Assembly: GCA_037200975.1 (NCBI GenBank)
Contig: JBBCGI010000001.1
Location: 2,542,001-2,606,000, forward strand
Origin: Pseudomonadota bacterium
Lineage (GTDB): Bacteria > Pseudomonadota > Gammaproteobacteria > Steroidobacterales > Steroidobacteraceae
Length of the DNA: 64,000 nt
Direction of reading: 5' to 3'
The position numbers were made by a program, and so were the translations under genes. The notes beneath the pieces are model-generated. The model saw only the letters and a list, made by a program, of their open reading frames with translations. It was not told where the DNA came from and ran no database searches. Shown here piece after piece: positions 9,752-17,569 of this stretch; the first letter of the stretch is position 1, and the number at the start of each line of letters is the position of its first letter.

Positions 9752-10127
9752 CGGTGAAGATGCCGGCGGCGCGCGCCCGCTCCGCCGCGTCCGCGTCGAT
9801 CACACCTTGCTGGAGCCACAACGCCGGCACTTTCAGGCGAATCGCGTCGTCGACGATGGCGGCCACGTGTTCGGGACGGCGGAAGACATCCACCACGTCG
9901 ACCGGCCCCGCCCCGGCGAGCGCGGATTCGAGATCCGGCCAGGCACGTTCCCCGAGAATTTCCCGCGCGGTCGGGTTCACCGGCACGATGCGATAGCCAA
10001 AGTTCTGCAGCGCGGCCGCCACGTTGTAGCTCGGGCGCCCGGGAGTTTCGGAAAGTCCCAGGATGGCGATGCTCTTGATCCGGCGCAGGAACGCGTCGAT
10101 CTCGGTTTTCGTGGGGTTCTCGAACAT
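9705..10127 (-). CDS. CoA-binding (YccU-like) protein
   Basis: 140 residues forming a single Rossmann-like CoA_binding_2 domain. The first strand and loop read SIAILGLSETPGRPSY, then IVPVNPTA and VVDVFRRPEHV, all diagnostic of the YccU group. Cys-containing DRCMF near the C terminus is also conserved. Such proteins bind CoA and are thought to have regulatory or metabolic roles, not firmly defined. It converges with the GNAT gene and diverges from the DUF2167 gene. Confidence 0.88.
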   Translation of the reverse strand: MFENPTKTEIDAFLRRIKSIAILGLSETPGRPSYNVAAALQNFGYRIVPVNPTAREILGERAWPDLESALAGAGPVDVVDVFRRPEHVAAIVDDAIRLKVPALWLQQGVIDADAAERARAAGIFTVMDRCMFRDRSSLGD

Positions 10128-10180
10128 GAGCGCGCCTCGTGTTGTGCTAGCGTCCCGGCACTCAACCTGGGAGGGTCGTG

Positions 10181-11089
10181 ATGAGTGTTACCAATATAAC
10201 GGCTGTGTGGATAGCCTGCGCCGCATTCGCGGCGCCCACCTTCGCGGACGATCCCGCCGCTCCCGAACCCGAAGCGGCGGCGCCCGAATCCGCCGGCCGC
10301 GACATCGCTCCGTTCAAGTACCAGACCGGCGACGTCGTGCTGCCTAACAAGGTAGCGACCTTGCATCTCGGCGACAAGTACCACTACCTCGACGTCGCCG
10401 AGACCAACCGGCTGCTCATGGAATGGGGCAATCCGCCCGACGGGGAAACGCAGGGCGCGATCCTGCCCGCGCAAGTCGATCCGCTGACGGATGGCGCCTG
10501 GGCAGTGTTCCTCACCTACATAGACGATGGCCACGTAGACGATTCCGATGCCGCGAAGATCGACTACGACGACATGTTCAAGGAGATGAAGGAAAGCGCC
10601 GAGGACAACAACCCGGCGCGCAAGCAGCAGGGCTACAGCGCCCTGCATCTCGTCAAGTGGGCCGAACCGCCGCGCTACGACGCGGCCACGAAGAAACTCT
10701 ACTGGGCGAAGGAGATCGACTTCGAGGGTAGCCCCGTGCACGCGCTCAACTACGACGTGCGCGTGCTCGGCCGCGAAGGCGTGTTGTCGATGGAGGCGGT
10801 TGCGAACATCGATCAGCTCGACATGATCCGCGGCGAAATGCGGCCGCTGCTCGAGGCGGCGGAATTCAACACCGGGCATCGATACGCGGAGTTCAACAAG
10901 AGCACCGATCGCATGGCGGAATACGGACTCGGCGCGTTGATCGCCACGGGCGTGGCCGCCAAGCTTGGATTGTTCGGCAAGCTGCTGGCGCTGTTGCTGG
11001 CCGCCAAGAAGGTCATCATCGTGGCGGTGCTCGCGATCGGCGGGTACGTCGCGAAGCTGTTCGGCAAGAAGAAGGACGCAAACACCTGA
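10181..11089 (+). CDS. DUF2167 membrane protein, exported
   Basis: About 302 residues. A signal peptide ending near TFADDP is followed by an acidic Ala/Pro/Glu linker and then the DUF2167 body: GDVVLPNKVATLHLG, YHYLDVAETNRLL and the conserved MEWGNPP. Near the C terminus are one or two hydrophobic segments (LIATGVAAKLGLFGKLLALL, VIIVAVLAIGGYVAKLF) and a basic tail. GTG 10178 is also possible; ATG 10181 is better spaced from GGGAGG. Function unknown; the topology suggests a periplasmic domain held by a C-terminal anchor. Confidence 0.85.
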   Translation: MSVTNITAVWIACAAFAAPTFADDPAAPEPEAAAPESAGRDIAPFKYQTGDVVLPNKVATLHLGDKYHYLDVAETNRLLMEWGNPPDGETQGAILPAQVDPLTDGAWAVFLTYIDDGHVDDSDAAKIDYDDMFKEMKESAEDNNPARKQQGYSALHLVKWAEPPRYDAATKKLYWAKEIDFEGSPVHALNYDVRVLGREGVLSMEAVANIDQLDMIRGEMRPLLEAAEFNTGHRYAEFNKSTDRMAEYGLGALIATGVAAKLGLFGKLLALLLAAKKVIIVAVLAIGGYVAKLFGKKKDANT

Positions 11090-11097
11090 GCGAAGTA

Positions 11098-11679
11098 TTG
11101 CCGGCAGGGTTTCGCGTGCACATAGAACCGGGCGGTCACGACATCCTCGTGCCGCCGGGCGCGAACGTGCTGGCCGCGGCGCTGGCCGCCGGAATTCCCA
11201 TGCCGCACAGTTGCCGCGAAGGTCGCTGCGCGTCCTGCAAGTCGCGGCTGTTGTCCGGCGTCATCGAATATCCGGCCGGCCGGCCACCGGGCATCACGCC
11301 GGCGGAAGTCGAGCGTGGCGATGTATTGCTCTGCCAGGCCCGGCCGCGCAGCGATCTGTCCATTGAATCGCGCCGCATGCCATTGCGCGTATCCGCCTTC
11401 GCGACGGCCGAACTGCTGGCGACCGATGTATTGCCGCTCGGCGCGTTGCGCGTGCGGCTGCGCATCGTGTCGGGCTCGCTCGACGCGCGGCCGGGGCAGT
11501 TCGTCGAGCTGCGCAATCCCGCCGGCGACGCCGAGCGGCTCGCCGTTGTCGGAGTGGATGCCGGCATCATCGATGTCGAGTCGACTCCGGACGGCAGCGC
11601 GTTGCGTCAATGGCTGGACGGCAAACCGGCTGCCGGCAGTGGACTGCGCATCGCCGGGCCGTTCGATCGCCCCCGCTAG
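11098..11679 (+). CDS. 2Fe-2S ferredoxin-domain protein with a short flavin-reductase-like tail
   Basis: About 193 residues from TTG 11098 (GTG 11116 is an alternative). The N-terminal half is a plant-type [2Fe-2S] ferredoxin domain: HSCREGRCASC supplies three ligands (C-x4-C-x2-C) and DVLLCQARP the fourth. The C-terminal half begins like the FAD/FMN-binding barrel of ferredoxin reductases (LRVRLRIVSG, then ARPGQFVELRNP) but ends before any NAD-binding domain. It starts eight bases after the DUF2167 stop. It may be an electron carrier or a shortened oxygenase reductase. Confidence 0.8.
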   Translation: MPAGFRVHIEPGGHDILVPPGANVLAAALAAGIPMPHSCREGRCASCKSRLLSGVIEYPAGRPPGITPAEVERGDVLLCQARPRSDLSIESRRMPLRVSAFATAELLATDVLPLGALRVRLRIVSGSLDARPGQFVELRNPAGDAERLAVVGVDAGIIDVESTPDGSALRQWLDGKPAAGSGLRIAGPFDRPR

Positions 11680-11684
11680 CGCCG

Positions 11685-12422
11685 CTAGATCCGGAAGCGG
11701 TCCTTGAGATCGCCCGCCATGCGGCGGCTGACTTCGAGCGCGTCGGGAAATCCGCGCAGGTGCACGAAATGCTGTCCGCTGGCATCGCGTGCGATGCGCT
11801 CGAGGAACCGCGTGTTCACCAGCGCGTTGCGATGGATCCGCAGGAAATTCGCCGAGAACTCGTCCTCGAGTGTCTTGAGCGAATCTTCGATGAGATCCTC
11901 GCCCTTCAGGTGTTTCACGGTGGTGTATTTCTGGTCGGCCTGGAAACAGAACACTTCCTCGATCGGGATGAGCTTGAGCCCGTCGCGGCCGCGCACGCCG
12001 ACGTGCGAGCGCCGGGTGGGTTCGCGCGCGGCCAGCGACACCCGCTGTATCTGCGGGCGCGTCAGCCGCGCGGCCTTGGCGAGCGCCGCGCGCAGTTTCT
12101 CGGCGCGAATGGGCTTCAGTAGATAGGCTACCGCCTCCGATTCGAAAGCCTGCAGCGCGTATTCGTCGAACGCGGTGGTGAAGATGACCGCGGGCGGCTC
12201 AGGATGTATGGCCAGTTGCCGCGCGACTTCGAGCCCGTCCACGCCCGGCATGCGCACGTCGAGCAGCACGATGTCGGGGACGAGACTTTCAACCAGCTGC
12301 AGCGCCTGCTCGCCGTGGCCCGCTTCACCGACCACCTCGAATCCGCCATCCTCCGCCAGCATCGAACGCAGCCGCTCGCGGGCCGGCGGTTCGTCATCGA
12401 CGATGAGCACCCGCATGTTCAT
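11685..12422 (-). CDS. algR: LytTR response regulator, AlgR-like
   Basis: 245 residues. The receiver domain (residues 1-120) has acidic residues DDE at 9-11, phospho-acceptor Asp55 (IVLLDVRMPG) and Lys in LLKPIRAEKL. A LytTR DNA-binding domain (about 140-245) follows, with VFCFQADQKYTTV and FLRIHRNALVN. The ATG overlaps the stop of the sensor kinase (ATGA), so the pair is translationally coupled. In Pseudomonas the equivalent pair controls alginate, twitching and virulence; the targets here are unknown. Confidence 0.9.
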   Translation of the reverse strand: MNMRVLIVDDEPPARERLRSMLAEDGGFEVVGEAGHGEQALQLVESLVPDIVLLDVRMPGVDGLEVARQLAIHPEPPAVIFTTAFDEYALQAFESEAVAYLLKPIRAEKLRAALAKAARLTRPQIQRVSLAAREPTRRSHVGVRGRDGLKLIPIEEVFCFQADQKYTTVKHLKGEDLIEDSLKTLEDEFSANFLRIHRNALVNTRFLERIARDASGQHFVHLRGFPDALEVSRRMAGDLKDRFRI

Positions 12423-13501
12423 GCGGTACGCGCGCCCTCGCCGGCGGCGAACGGAAAACGCAGCGTCACGATGTATTCGTCGTCGAAACGCCCGGCCTTG
12501 ACCGTCGCGCGTTCGCCGTACATGAGGTCGAGGCGTTCCTTGATGTTGGCGAGCGCGAGCCGGTTGCCGTCGCGCACCGTCAGGTTTGCGAGCGGCAATG
12601 GATTGCGGACGACAATGGTGATCATGCCCTTGTTGAACTCCCCGGTGACCGTGACCGTGCCACCTTCCGGCCGCGGCTCGACGCCGTGGTAGATGGCGTT
12701 TTCGAGCAGCGGCTGCAGCGTGAGCCCCGGCACCAGCGCGTCGTTCGGCAATACGTCGATCTTCCATTCGACCACCAGCCGGTTGCCGAGGCGCAGCTGT
12801 TCCATGCGCTGGTAGGTGCGCGCCACGTCGATCTCTTCCGCCAGCGAGATCTGGTTGCGCTTCTCGTTGAGGTTGGCCCGGAAGAGGTCGGCGAGATCCT
12901 GCACGGCCTCTTCGGCGCGCGCCGGGTTGCTGCGCGTCAACGCGGCGATGGTGTTCATGCTGTTGAAGAGGAAGTGCGGGCGTATCCGGGCTTGCAGCGC
13001 GTGCACGCGCGCCTGGGCCTGCAGCTCGACGTTGTGCCGCCATTCGTAAGTCACGTAGAAGTAGCGCAGCGCCAGAGCGGTGACGATCAGCGCGATGCAT
13101 ACGTTGCGGACCAGGAACGGCCACTGGTCGTCGGGAATCAGCCCGCTATCCGCGAACCAGCCGGCGCGACTGCCGAGAAAATAGGCCACCGCGGAGATCA
13201 TCGCGACCAGCGACGCGGTCATCGCGAGCACGATCGCCGACCCCTTCGCGAGCGTCTGGCGGGTGAGATAACCGCGCAGCAGGCACAACAGCGCGGCGCC
13301 GAACAGGCCGACCCACAACAGGAACATCGAAGTGCGGCCGAGATCCGGCCAGAAGCCCGAGGTCGATTCGGTACGCGCCAGCGACAGGATCAGCGCGGTC
13401 AGTTCGCAGATGATGACCACCGCGAGAACCGCGTGCGCCTTGCAGAAGTCGGGTAGATAGAGCTGGCGGGCTCCCTCGACTTCGCGCAGCGGCCCGCTCA
13501 T
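12419..13501 (-). CDS. algZ: LytS/AlgZ-type sensor histidine kinase
   Basis: 360 residues. Four hydrophobic segments fill about residues 25-150. Then comes a His_kinase (PF06580) module whose phospho-acceptor is His176 in RPHFLFNSMNTI. The ATPase part has PLLENAIYHGVEP (N box) and an NIKERLDLMYG segment. This kinase class lacks a classic HisKA dimerisation helix. The ATG overlaps the stop of the dehydrogenase gene upstream and its own stop overlaps the regulator start, giving a three-gene coupled chain. Confidence 0.9.
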   Translation of the reverse strand: MSGPLREVEGARQLYLPDFCKAHAVLAVVIICELTALILSLARTESTSGFWPDLGRTSMFLLWVGLFGAALLCLLRGYLTRQTLAKGSAIVLAMTASLVAMISAVAYFLGSRAGWFADSGLIPDDQWPFLVRNVCIALIVTALALRYFYVTYEWRHNVELQAQARVHALQARIRPHFLFNSMNTIAALTRSNPARAEEAVQDLADLFRANLNEKRNQISLAEEIDVARTYQRMEQLRLGNRLVVEWKIDVLPNDALVPGLTLQPLLENAIYHGVEPRPEGGTVTVTGEFNKGMITIVVRNPLPLANLTVRDGNRLALANIKERLDLMYGERATVKAGRFDDEYIVTLRFPFAAGEGARTA

Positions 13502-14385
13502 GCGTCGCGACGCGACGCGTCGTCGAACAACGCCTGCTTGAGCCGGTGAGTCGCCGAGATGTCCTCGTCGCCGTAACCCTGCGCGATCAGCTCGGCGTAT
13601 TCGGCCAGCATGGAGTCGACCACCGGCAGCGAGACGCCGAAGCGCGCCGCCATGTCGCGGCAGATGCCGAGATCCTTGGCGTGCAGCCGGATGCGAAAGC
13701 CGGCCGGGTAACTGCCGCGCACCATGTTCGGTGCGCGGTGCACGAAGTACCAGCTCGAGCCGGCGCCGGCGCCGAGCGTCGTCACGACGCGTTCGAGCGG
13801 CAGCTGATGCGCGCCGGCGAAGGCCATCGCCTCGGCGCAGGCGCGGATGATGCCCGCGCACATGATCTGGTTCGTGGCCTTGGTCGCCTGGCCCGAGCCC
13901 GCCGGACCGAAGTGTTCGATGGTCTTGCCCATGGCGGCGAGGATGGGGCGGCTCGCTTCATACGTGGCGGGTTCGCCGCCGCACATGATGGCCAACGCGG
14001 CGTTCCTGGCGCCTTCCGTGCCGCCGCTGACCGGCGCGTCGAGAAAGCGTACGCCGCGTTCGGCGAGAAATTTTTCCGCCCAGCGCGCGGTGCCCGCGCT
14101 CACCGTGGAGCAGTCGATGACCAGCGCTCCACGGGCAAGCCCGGGGGCCATCGCTTCCACGACGGTCCGCACATCGGCATCCGCGGAAACGCAGATCACC
14201 ACCGCGTCGAGCAGGGTGGCGAACTTGTCGAGGGCTGGGGGTGCCGCGCAACCGAGCTCCGCGGAAAGCGCCTGCGCCTTGTCGCTGCTGCGATTCCAGA
14301 CGGCGGCCAGCAGCCCCGCCTTGTGAAGATTTTTCGCCATGGGAGCACCCATGGCACCGAGACCTGCAAATCCGACACGTGTCAT
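13498..14385 (-). CDS. Beta-hydroxyacid dehydrogenase (3-hydroxyisobutyrate dehydrogenase family)
   Basis: 295 residues. The NAD(P)-binding signature VGFAGLGAMGAPMAKNL starts the protein. The substrate loop APVSGGTEGA and the catalytic Lys in SGQATKATNQIM complete the family pattern. Members reduce or oxidise small hydroxy acids such as 3-hydroxyisobutyrate, tartronate semialdehyde or glyoxylate; the exact substrate cannot be read here. It is cotranscribed with the algZ/algR-like pair through an ATGA overlap. Cytoplasmic. Confidence 0.9.
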   Translation of the reverse strand: MTRVGFAGLGAMGAPMAKNLHKAGLLAAVWNRSSDKAQALSAELGCAAPPALDKFATLLDAVVICVSADADVRTVVEAMAPGLARGALVIDCSTVSAGTARWAEKFLAERGVRFLDAPVSGGTEGARNAALAIMCGGEPATYEASRPILAAMGKTIEHFGPAGSGQATKATNQIMCAGIIRACAEAMAFAGAHQLPLERVVTTLGAGAGSSWYFVHRAPNMVRGSYPAGFRIRLHAKDLGICRDMAARFGVSLPVVDSMLAEYAELIAQGYGDEDISATHRLKQALFDDASRRDA

Positions 14386-14397
14386 AGGCAGGGATTA

Positions 14398-14465
14398 TCA
14401 GGCGCGAGCGCCACAAAGGAAAACGCCGCTATTTCAGGCGCGAGCGCCACAAAGGAAAACGCCGC
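14398..14465. repeat. Tandem 36-bp direct repeat, two copies
   Basis: A 32-base block starting TCAGGCGCGAGCGCCAC occurs at 14398-14429 and again, identical, at 14434-14465, a period of 36. Each copy holds the small palindrome GGCGCgaGCGCC. The second copy runs into the left arm of the terminator at 14459, so the repeat looks like a duplicated terminator flank. It lies between the terminator and the start of the dehydrogenase gene. It is too few copies and lacks spacers for CRISPR. Confidence 0.85.
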
Positions 14466-14490
14466 CCCTTTCAGGAGAAAGGGGCGGCGT
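14459..14490 (-). terminator. Intrinsic terminator of the DUF4124 gene
   Basis: A perfect 14-bp stem (ACGCCGCCCCTTTC with GAAAGGGGCGGCGT) closes a four-base loop. Read on the minus strand it runs on into TTTTCC, fitting termination of the gene ending at 14514. There is no long T run on the plus side. Confidence 0.85.
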
Positions 14491-14513
14491 CCGTGGAGAT
14501 CTATAAAGGGTAG

Positions 14514-14987
14514 TTATCCCTGGGGGCCGCAGATGGTCTCGACCTGCTTGGCCAAGTCGACGCGCTGCTGCGATAACTCGGCATCGTTCAGATAGGTGCG
14601 CTTGCCGTCTTTGCCTTCGTTGTACATGCGACGCGACTGGATCGCGCTTTGGTAGTCCGCGCGCGCCTGCTTGCAACGCGCGGCACGCGTGGCTTCGAGA
14701 TCTTTGGCGACCGTGGCGGCGACGCGCTGATCGCTCTGCGCGCCGGCGATACGTTGATTGCTGTCGGCGAGCGTGCGATTGGTCGCGGACTGCTGCGATG
14801 CATAGGCGCGCTCGGCGGCTTCGGGCGGACGCTGCGCACCGGTGGCGACACGCACGGCGCCCGGAATGGGTTTGTCGGTGTAGAGCGTATTGCCGCGCTC
14901 ATCCACGTATTTGTAGACGTCGCCCGCCTGCGCTGCCGCGCCGAGCAGAACGCCCGCAATGACGACCAGATATTTCGAGTGACGCAT
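14514..14987 (-). CDS. DUF4124 domain protein, exported
   Basis: 157 residues. After a signal peptide (YLVVIAGVLLGAAAQA) comes the DUF4124 motif DVYKYVDERGNTLYTDKPIPGA, a small beta hairpin module common in proteobacterial periplasmic proteins. The rest is helical and charged (QSDQRVAATVAKDLEATRAA), with two cysteines (RCKQA, TICGPQG) that could form a disulfide. Function unknown. It has its own terminator downstream and an upstream gap of about 175 bases with hairpins. Confidence 0.85.
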   Translation of the reverse strand: MRHSKYLVVIAGVLLGAAAQAGDVYKYVDERGNTLYTDKPIPGAVRVATGAQRPPEAAERAYASQQSATNRTLADSNQRIAGAQSDQRVAATVAKDLEATRAARCKQARADYQSAIQSRRMYNEGKDGKRTYLNDAELSQQRVDLAKQVETICGPQG

Positions 14988-15082
14988 GCGCTTCCTCCGG
15001 TTGCCGGATTATGCAGGTAGAGGCGTATGAGAACCCTTGATCTCCATCACAGACAAGGGGCATTCGGGCCGCGAACGCGTTC

Positions 15083-15130
15083 AAAAGCCGCCTCTTTCGG
15101 CGTTTTGCCTTACGGCGGCCTCTTTCGGCG
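15083..15130. repeat. 13-bp direct repeat with a weak bidirectional hairpin
   Basis: GCCTCTTTCGGCG occurs at 15090-15102 and at 15118-15130. The first copy lies in AAAAGCCG-loop-CGGCgTTTT (15083-15106), which could end transcription weakly in either direction. Apart from this and the amtB terminator, the gap between the DUF4124 start and the amtB stop shows nothing else convincing. Confidence 0.4.
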
Positions 15131-15163
15131 CCTTATCCGGCGAAGAGGGCTCCGCAAAGAAGA

Positions 15164-15196
15164 AGGCCCCGGCAACCTTGCGGGTTGCCGGGGCCT
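15164..15196 (-). terminator. Intrinsic terminator of glnK-amtB
   Basis: A perfect 14-bp stem, AGGCCCCGGCAACC with GGTTGCCGGGGCCT, and a five-base loop. On the minus strand it is followed by TCTTCTTT. It lies 34 bases past the amtB stop. Confidence 0.85.
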
Positions 15197-15229
15197 GACG
15201 ATCAATCTCGTCCTACGAGTCGACGCGGA

Positions 15230-16597
15230 TCAGGCGTCGTAGGCGCGTTCGCCGTGCTCGTTGGTATCGAGGCCTTCACGCTCGACTTCCTCGCTCGGCC
15301 GCAGACCGATCGTGAACTTGAGCAGCAGGAAGATCGCGGCGGACACGATGCCCGACCAGAGCAGCGTGATGCCGACGCCCGTGGCCTGGATACCGAGCTG
15401 CGCACCGATGCTCTCGAACGTGCCGACACCACCCAGCGACGCATGGCCGAGGACCGCGCACGAGAGGGCGCCGATGATGCCGCCGATGCAGTGAACGCCA
15501 AAGACATCCAGCGAATCGTCATAGCCGAGCTTCTTCTTGAGCCAAGAGCAGGCCCAGAGGCAGACCAGGCCGACGACGAGACCCAACACGATCGCGCCGC
15601 CCGGGCCGACCACACCGCAAGACGGGGTGATCGCAACCAGACCCGCGATGGCACCGGAGGCTGCGCCGAGCATGGTCGGCTTGCCGCGGAAGATCCATTC
15701 GCCGAGGCTCCACGCGCAGGCAGCGGCTGCCGTGCAGACGTAGGTGTTCAGGAATACCAGGCCGGCGAAGTTGTTGGCTTCGAGACCCGAACCCACGTTG
15801 AAGCCGAACCAGCCGGTCCACAGCAGCGCGGCGCCGACCATCACGTAGGGTACGTTGTGCGGCGGCATGGCCACCGTGCCGTAACCCGTGCGTTTGCCGA
15901 CGATGAGCGCACCCATGAGGCCTGCGATGCCGGCGTTGATGTGCACCACCGTGCCGCCCGCGTAGTCGAGGGCGCCGAGCTTGAACAGGTAGCCCTCGGA
16001 GTACCAGACCATGCGCGCGATCGGCAGATAGGAGAAGGTGAACCAGAGCACCGCCCAGATCAGCACCGCGCTGAACTTGGTGCGTTCGGCGAAGCCGCCG
16101 ATCGCGAGGGCGGTGGTGATCGCGGCGAAGGTCGCCTGGAAGACCACGAACACGAACTCCGGAATCACGACGCCCTTCGTAAAGGTCGCCGCGTTGGAAT
16201 CGGCCGTGAGCCCGTGCATGAGGAAGCGGCTCGCGTCGCCTATCCACTCGCCCGGTCCGTTGAACGCGAGGCTGTAGCCATAGACGATCCAGAGCACCGT
16301 GCACAGCGAGAAGATGATGAACACCTGCATGGAGATCGACAGCATGTTCTTGGCGCGCACCATGCCGCCGTAGAACAACGCCAGTCCTGGCACCGCCATC
16401 ATGATGACGAGCAAGGTGGCGACGATCATCCATGCGGTGTCGCCCTTGTTCGGAACCGGCGCCGCTTCCGCCGCGTCCTGCGCAGCCGCCAGCATCGGCG
16501 TCATTGCCGCCAGTGTGGCAAACCCCACCTTCGACAGCGTTGCGCCGAGACCGCGCATCAGGCTGCTACCCTTCGTTATCTTCTTATCTTGATGCAT
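15230..16597 (-). CDS. amtB: Ammonium transporter AmtB
   Basis: 455 residues from ATG 16597, preceded by GAGGAGCT. A signal-like N terminus (TLAAMTPMLAAAQDAA) is followed by eleven membrane segments starting at AWMIVATLLVIMMAVPGLAL. Family marks include LALFYGGMVRAKN, DYAGGTVVHINAGIAGL with a pore His, and DVFGVHCIGGIIGAL with the second pore His. The C-terminal tail EEVEREGLDTNEHGERAY is the GlnK-docking end. It takes up ammonium under nitrogen limitation. It lies 22 bases after glnK, the usual pair, behind a sigma-54-type promoter. Confidence 0.97.
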   Translation of the reverse strand: MHQDKKITKGSSLMRGLGATLSKVGFATLAAMTPMLAAAQDAAEAAPVPNKGDTAWMIVATLLVIMMAVPGLALFYGGMVRAKNMLSISMQVFIIFSLCTVLWIVYGYSLAFNGPGEWIGDASRFLMHGLTADSNAATFTKGVVIPEFVFVVFQATFAAITTALAIGGFAERTKFSAVLIWAVLWFTFSYLPIARMVWYSEGYLFKLGALDYAGGTVVHINAGIAGLMGALIVGKRTGYGTVAMPPHNVPYVMVGAALLWTGWFGFNVGSGLEANNFAGLVFLNTYVCTAAAACAWSLGEWIFRGKPTMLGAASGAIAGLVAITPSCGVVGPGGAIVLGLVVGLVCLWACSWLKKKLGYDDSLDVFGVHCIGGIIGALSCAVLGHASLGGVGTFESIGAQLGIQATGVGITLLWSGIVSAAIFLLLKFTIGLRPSEEVEREGLDTNEHGERAYDA

Positions 16598-16619
16598 GTA
16601 AAAGCTCCTCAACGACATC

Positions 16620-16958
16620 TCAGGCTGCCGCCGCGCCGGATTCACGGGTACGTATCCGCACCGCTTCACCGACTGGCGCCAGGAAAATCTTGCCGTCGCC
16701 GGTTTTTCCCGTGCGACATACGTTGCTGATGGCTTCTACGACGGCCTCCGCTGAAGCCTCGTCGAGCACGATCTCGACGCGCAGCTTTGGCACGAACTCC
16801 ACCTGATATTCAGAGCCCTTGTAGTGCTCCGAATGCCCCCGCTGTCTGCCGTAACCGGTGACCTCGGTTACGGTGATCCCCTGCACGCCCAGTCGCGCAA
16901 CGGCCATCTGAAGGTCGTCGAGCTTCCACGGGCGGATGATTGCAGTGATCATTTTCAT
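16620..16958 (-). CDS. glnK: Nitrogen regulatory protein P-II (GlnK)
   Basis: 112 residues from ATG 16958 (MKMITAIIRPWKLDD); an upstream ATG at 17000 would add 14 residues unlike the family. The T-loop keeps GRQRGHSEHYKGSEY, with Tyr51 as the uridylylation site, and the B- and C-loop motifs TGKTGDGKIF and IRTRE are intact. It senses ATP/ADP and 2-oxoglutarate and blocks AmtB in nitrogen excess. Placement just before amtB supports GlnK over GlnB. The C-terminal tail SGAAAA is unusual but outside the core. Confidence 0.95.
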   Translation of the reverse strand: MKMITAIIRPWKLDDLQMAVARLGVQGITVTEVTGYGRQRGHSEHYKGSEYQVEFVPKLRVEIVLDEASAEAVVEAISNVCRTGKTGDGKIFLAPVGEAVRIRTRESGAAAA

Positions 16959-16983
16959 CGCTTTGGCATTGTTATCCGATGGA

Positions 16984-17002
16984 GCGTGTCCGTCGGACAC
17001 GC
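16984..17002. promoter_or_regulatory. Inverted repeat in the glnK leader
   Basis: GCGTGTCCG-t-CGGACACGC is a perfect 9-bp inverted repeat around one base, between the predicted sigma-54 start site and the glnK ATG. It could be an operator or, in RNA, a hairpin 26 bases before the start codon. Confidence 0.5.
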
Positions 17003-17046
17003 GTATGCTCCCAATCAGCTACTTGTTCATTTGCCTGTGTTCGAAG

Positions 17047-17062
17047 TGCAGGTTCCATGCCA
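17047..17062 (-). promoter_or_regulatory. Sigma-54 promoter of glnK-amtB
   Basis: The minus strand reads TGGCATGGAACCTGCA, with GG and GC ten bases apart, matching the -24/-12 consensus TGGCAC-N5-TTGCA closely. It lies about 90 bases before the glnK start. NtrC-activated sigma-54 promoters are standard for glnK-amtB. Confidence 0.8.
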
Positions 17063-17201
17063 GCCCCTTCGCATGCGAGGAGGGCGCCGCTGCGGCGCGA
17101 AAGCGGGCGCCTTCTCGCGGCCGCGCCCAAAGTTGGGGCGATGGAATCGAGTGCGCAACAAAACGGGGCAGACGCATGACAACTTGTTAGGAGAGCCATC
17201 G

Positions 17202-17471
17202 GTGGAGATTCCCAGGGTCGAAGAACTGCTGCGCAGCCTGATGCAAGGGCTGCCTCCCGGGCTCGTATCCGGTGCCAGCGGATTGCGCGAGGATCTCGAA
17301 AGCAACTTTCGCGCGGTGCTGCGTGCCAACCTGGGCAAGCTGGATCTCGCTGGCCGGGACGAATTCGACGCGCAGCGCAAGGTGCTCGAACGCACGCGCG
17401 CGCGGCTCGAGGCGCTCGAAAAGCGGGTGGCCGAACTGGAAGCGAAATCGCCGGACAACACCGGCGGCTGA
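17202..17471 (+). CDS. ubiK: UbiK (YqiC-like) ubiquinone biosynthesis accessory factor
   Basis: 89 residues from GTG 17202, preceded by TAGGAGAG; the frame is open upstream but reads as nonsense there. The body matches the BMFP family: RVEELLRSLMQGLPPG, then LGKLDLAGRDEFDAQRKVL and a coiled-coil end ARLEALEKRVAELEAK. UbiK forms trimers and helps ubiquinone synthesis at the membrane. The next gene is comM, the common ubiK-comM neighbour pair. Confidence 0.88.
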   Translation: MEIPRVEELLRSLMQGLPPGLVSGASGLREDLESNFRAVLRANLGKLDLAGRDEFDAQRKVLERTRARLEALEKRVAELEAKSPDNTGG

Positions 17472-17569
17472 CTTTCCGCATTACACGACGGCGGCACGGA
17501 TGCCGGCGTCCAGTCCAGGTTGGCCCACGCCAGCTGTGACTCAAGCCAGCTCTGACTCAAGGAGGAGTC

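Noticed and set aside
14398-14465. Direct repeats as a possible CRISPR array
   Set aside because: Only two copies with a 4-base gap, no spacers and no cas genes in the window.
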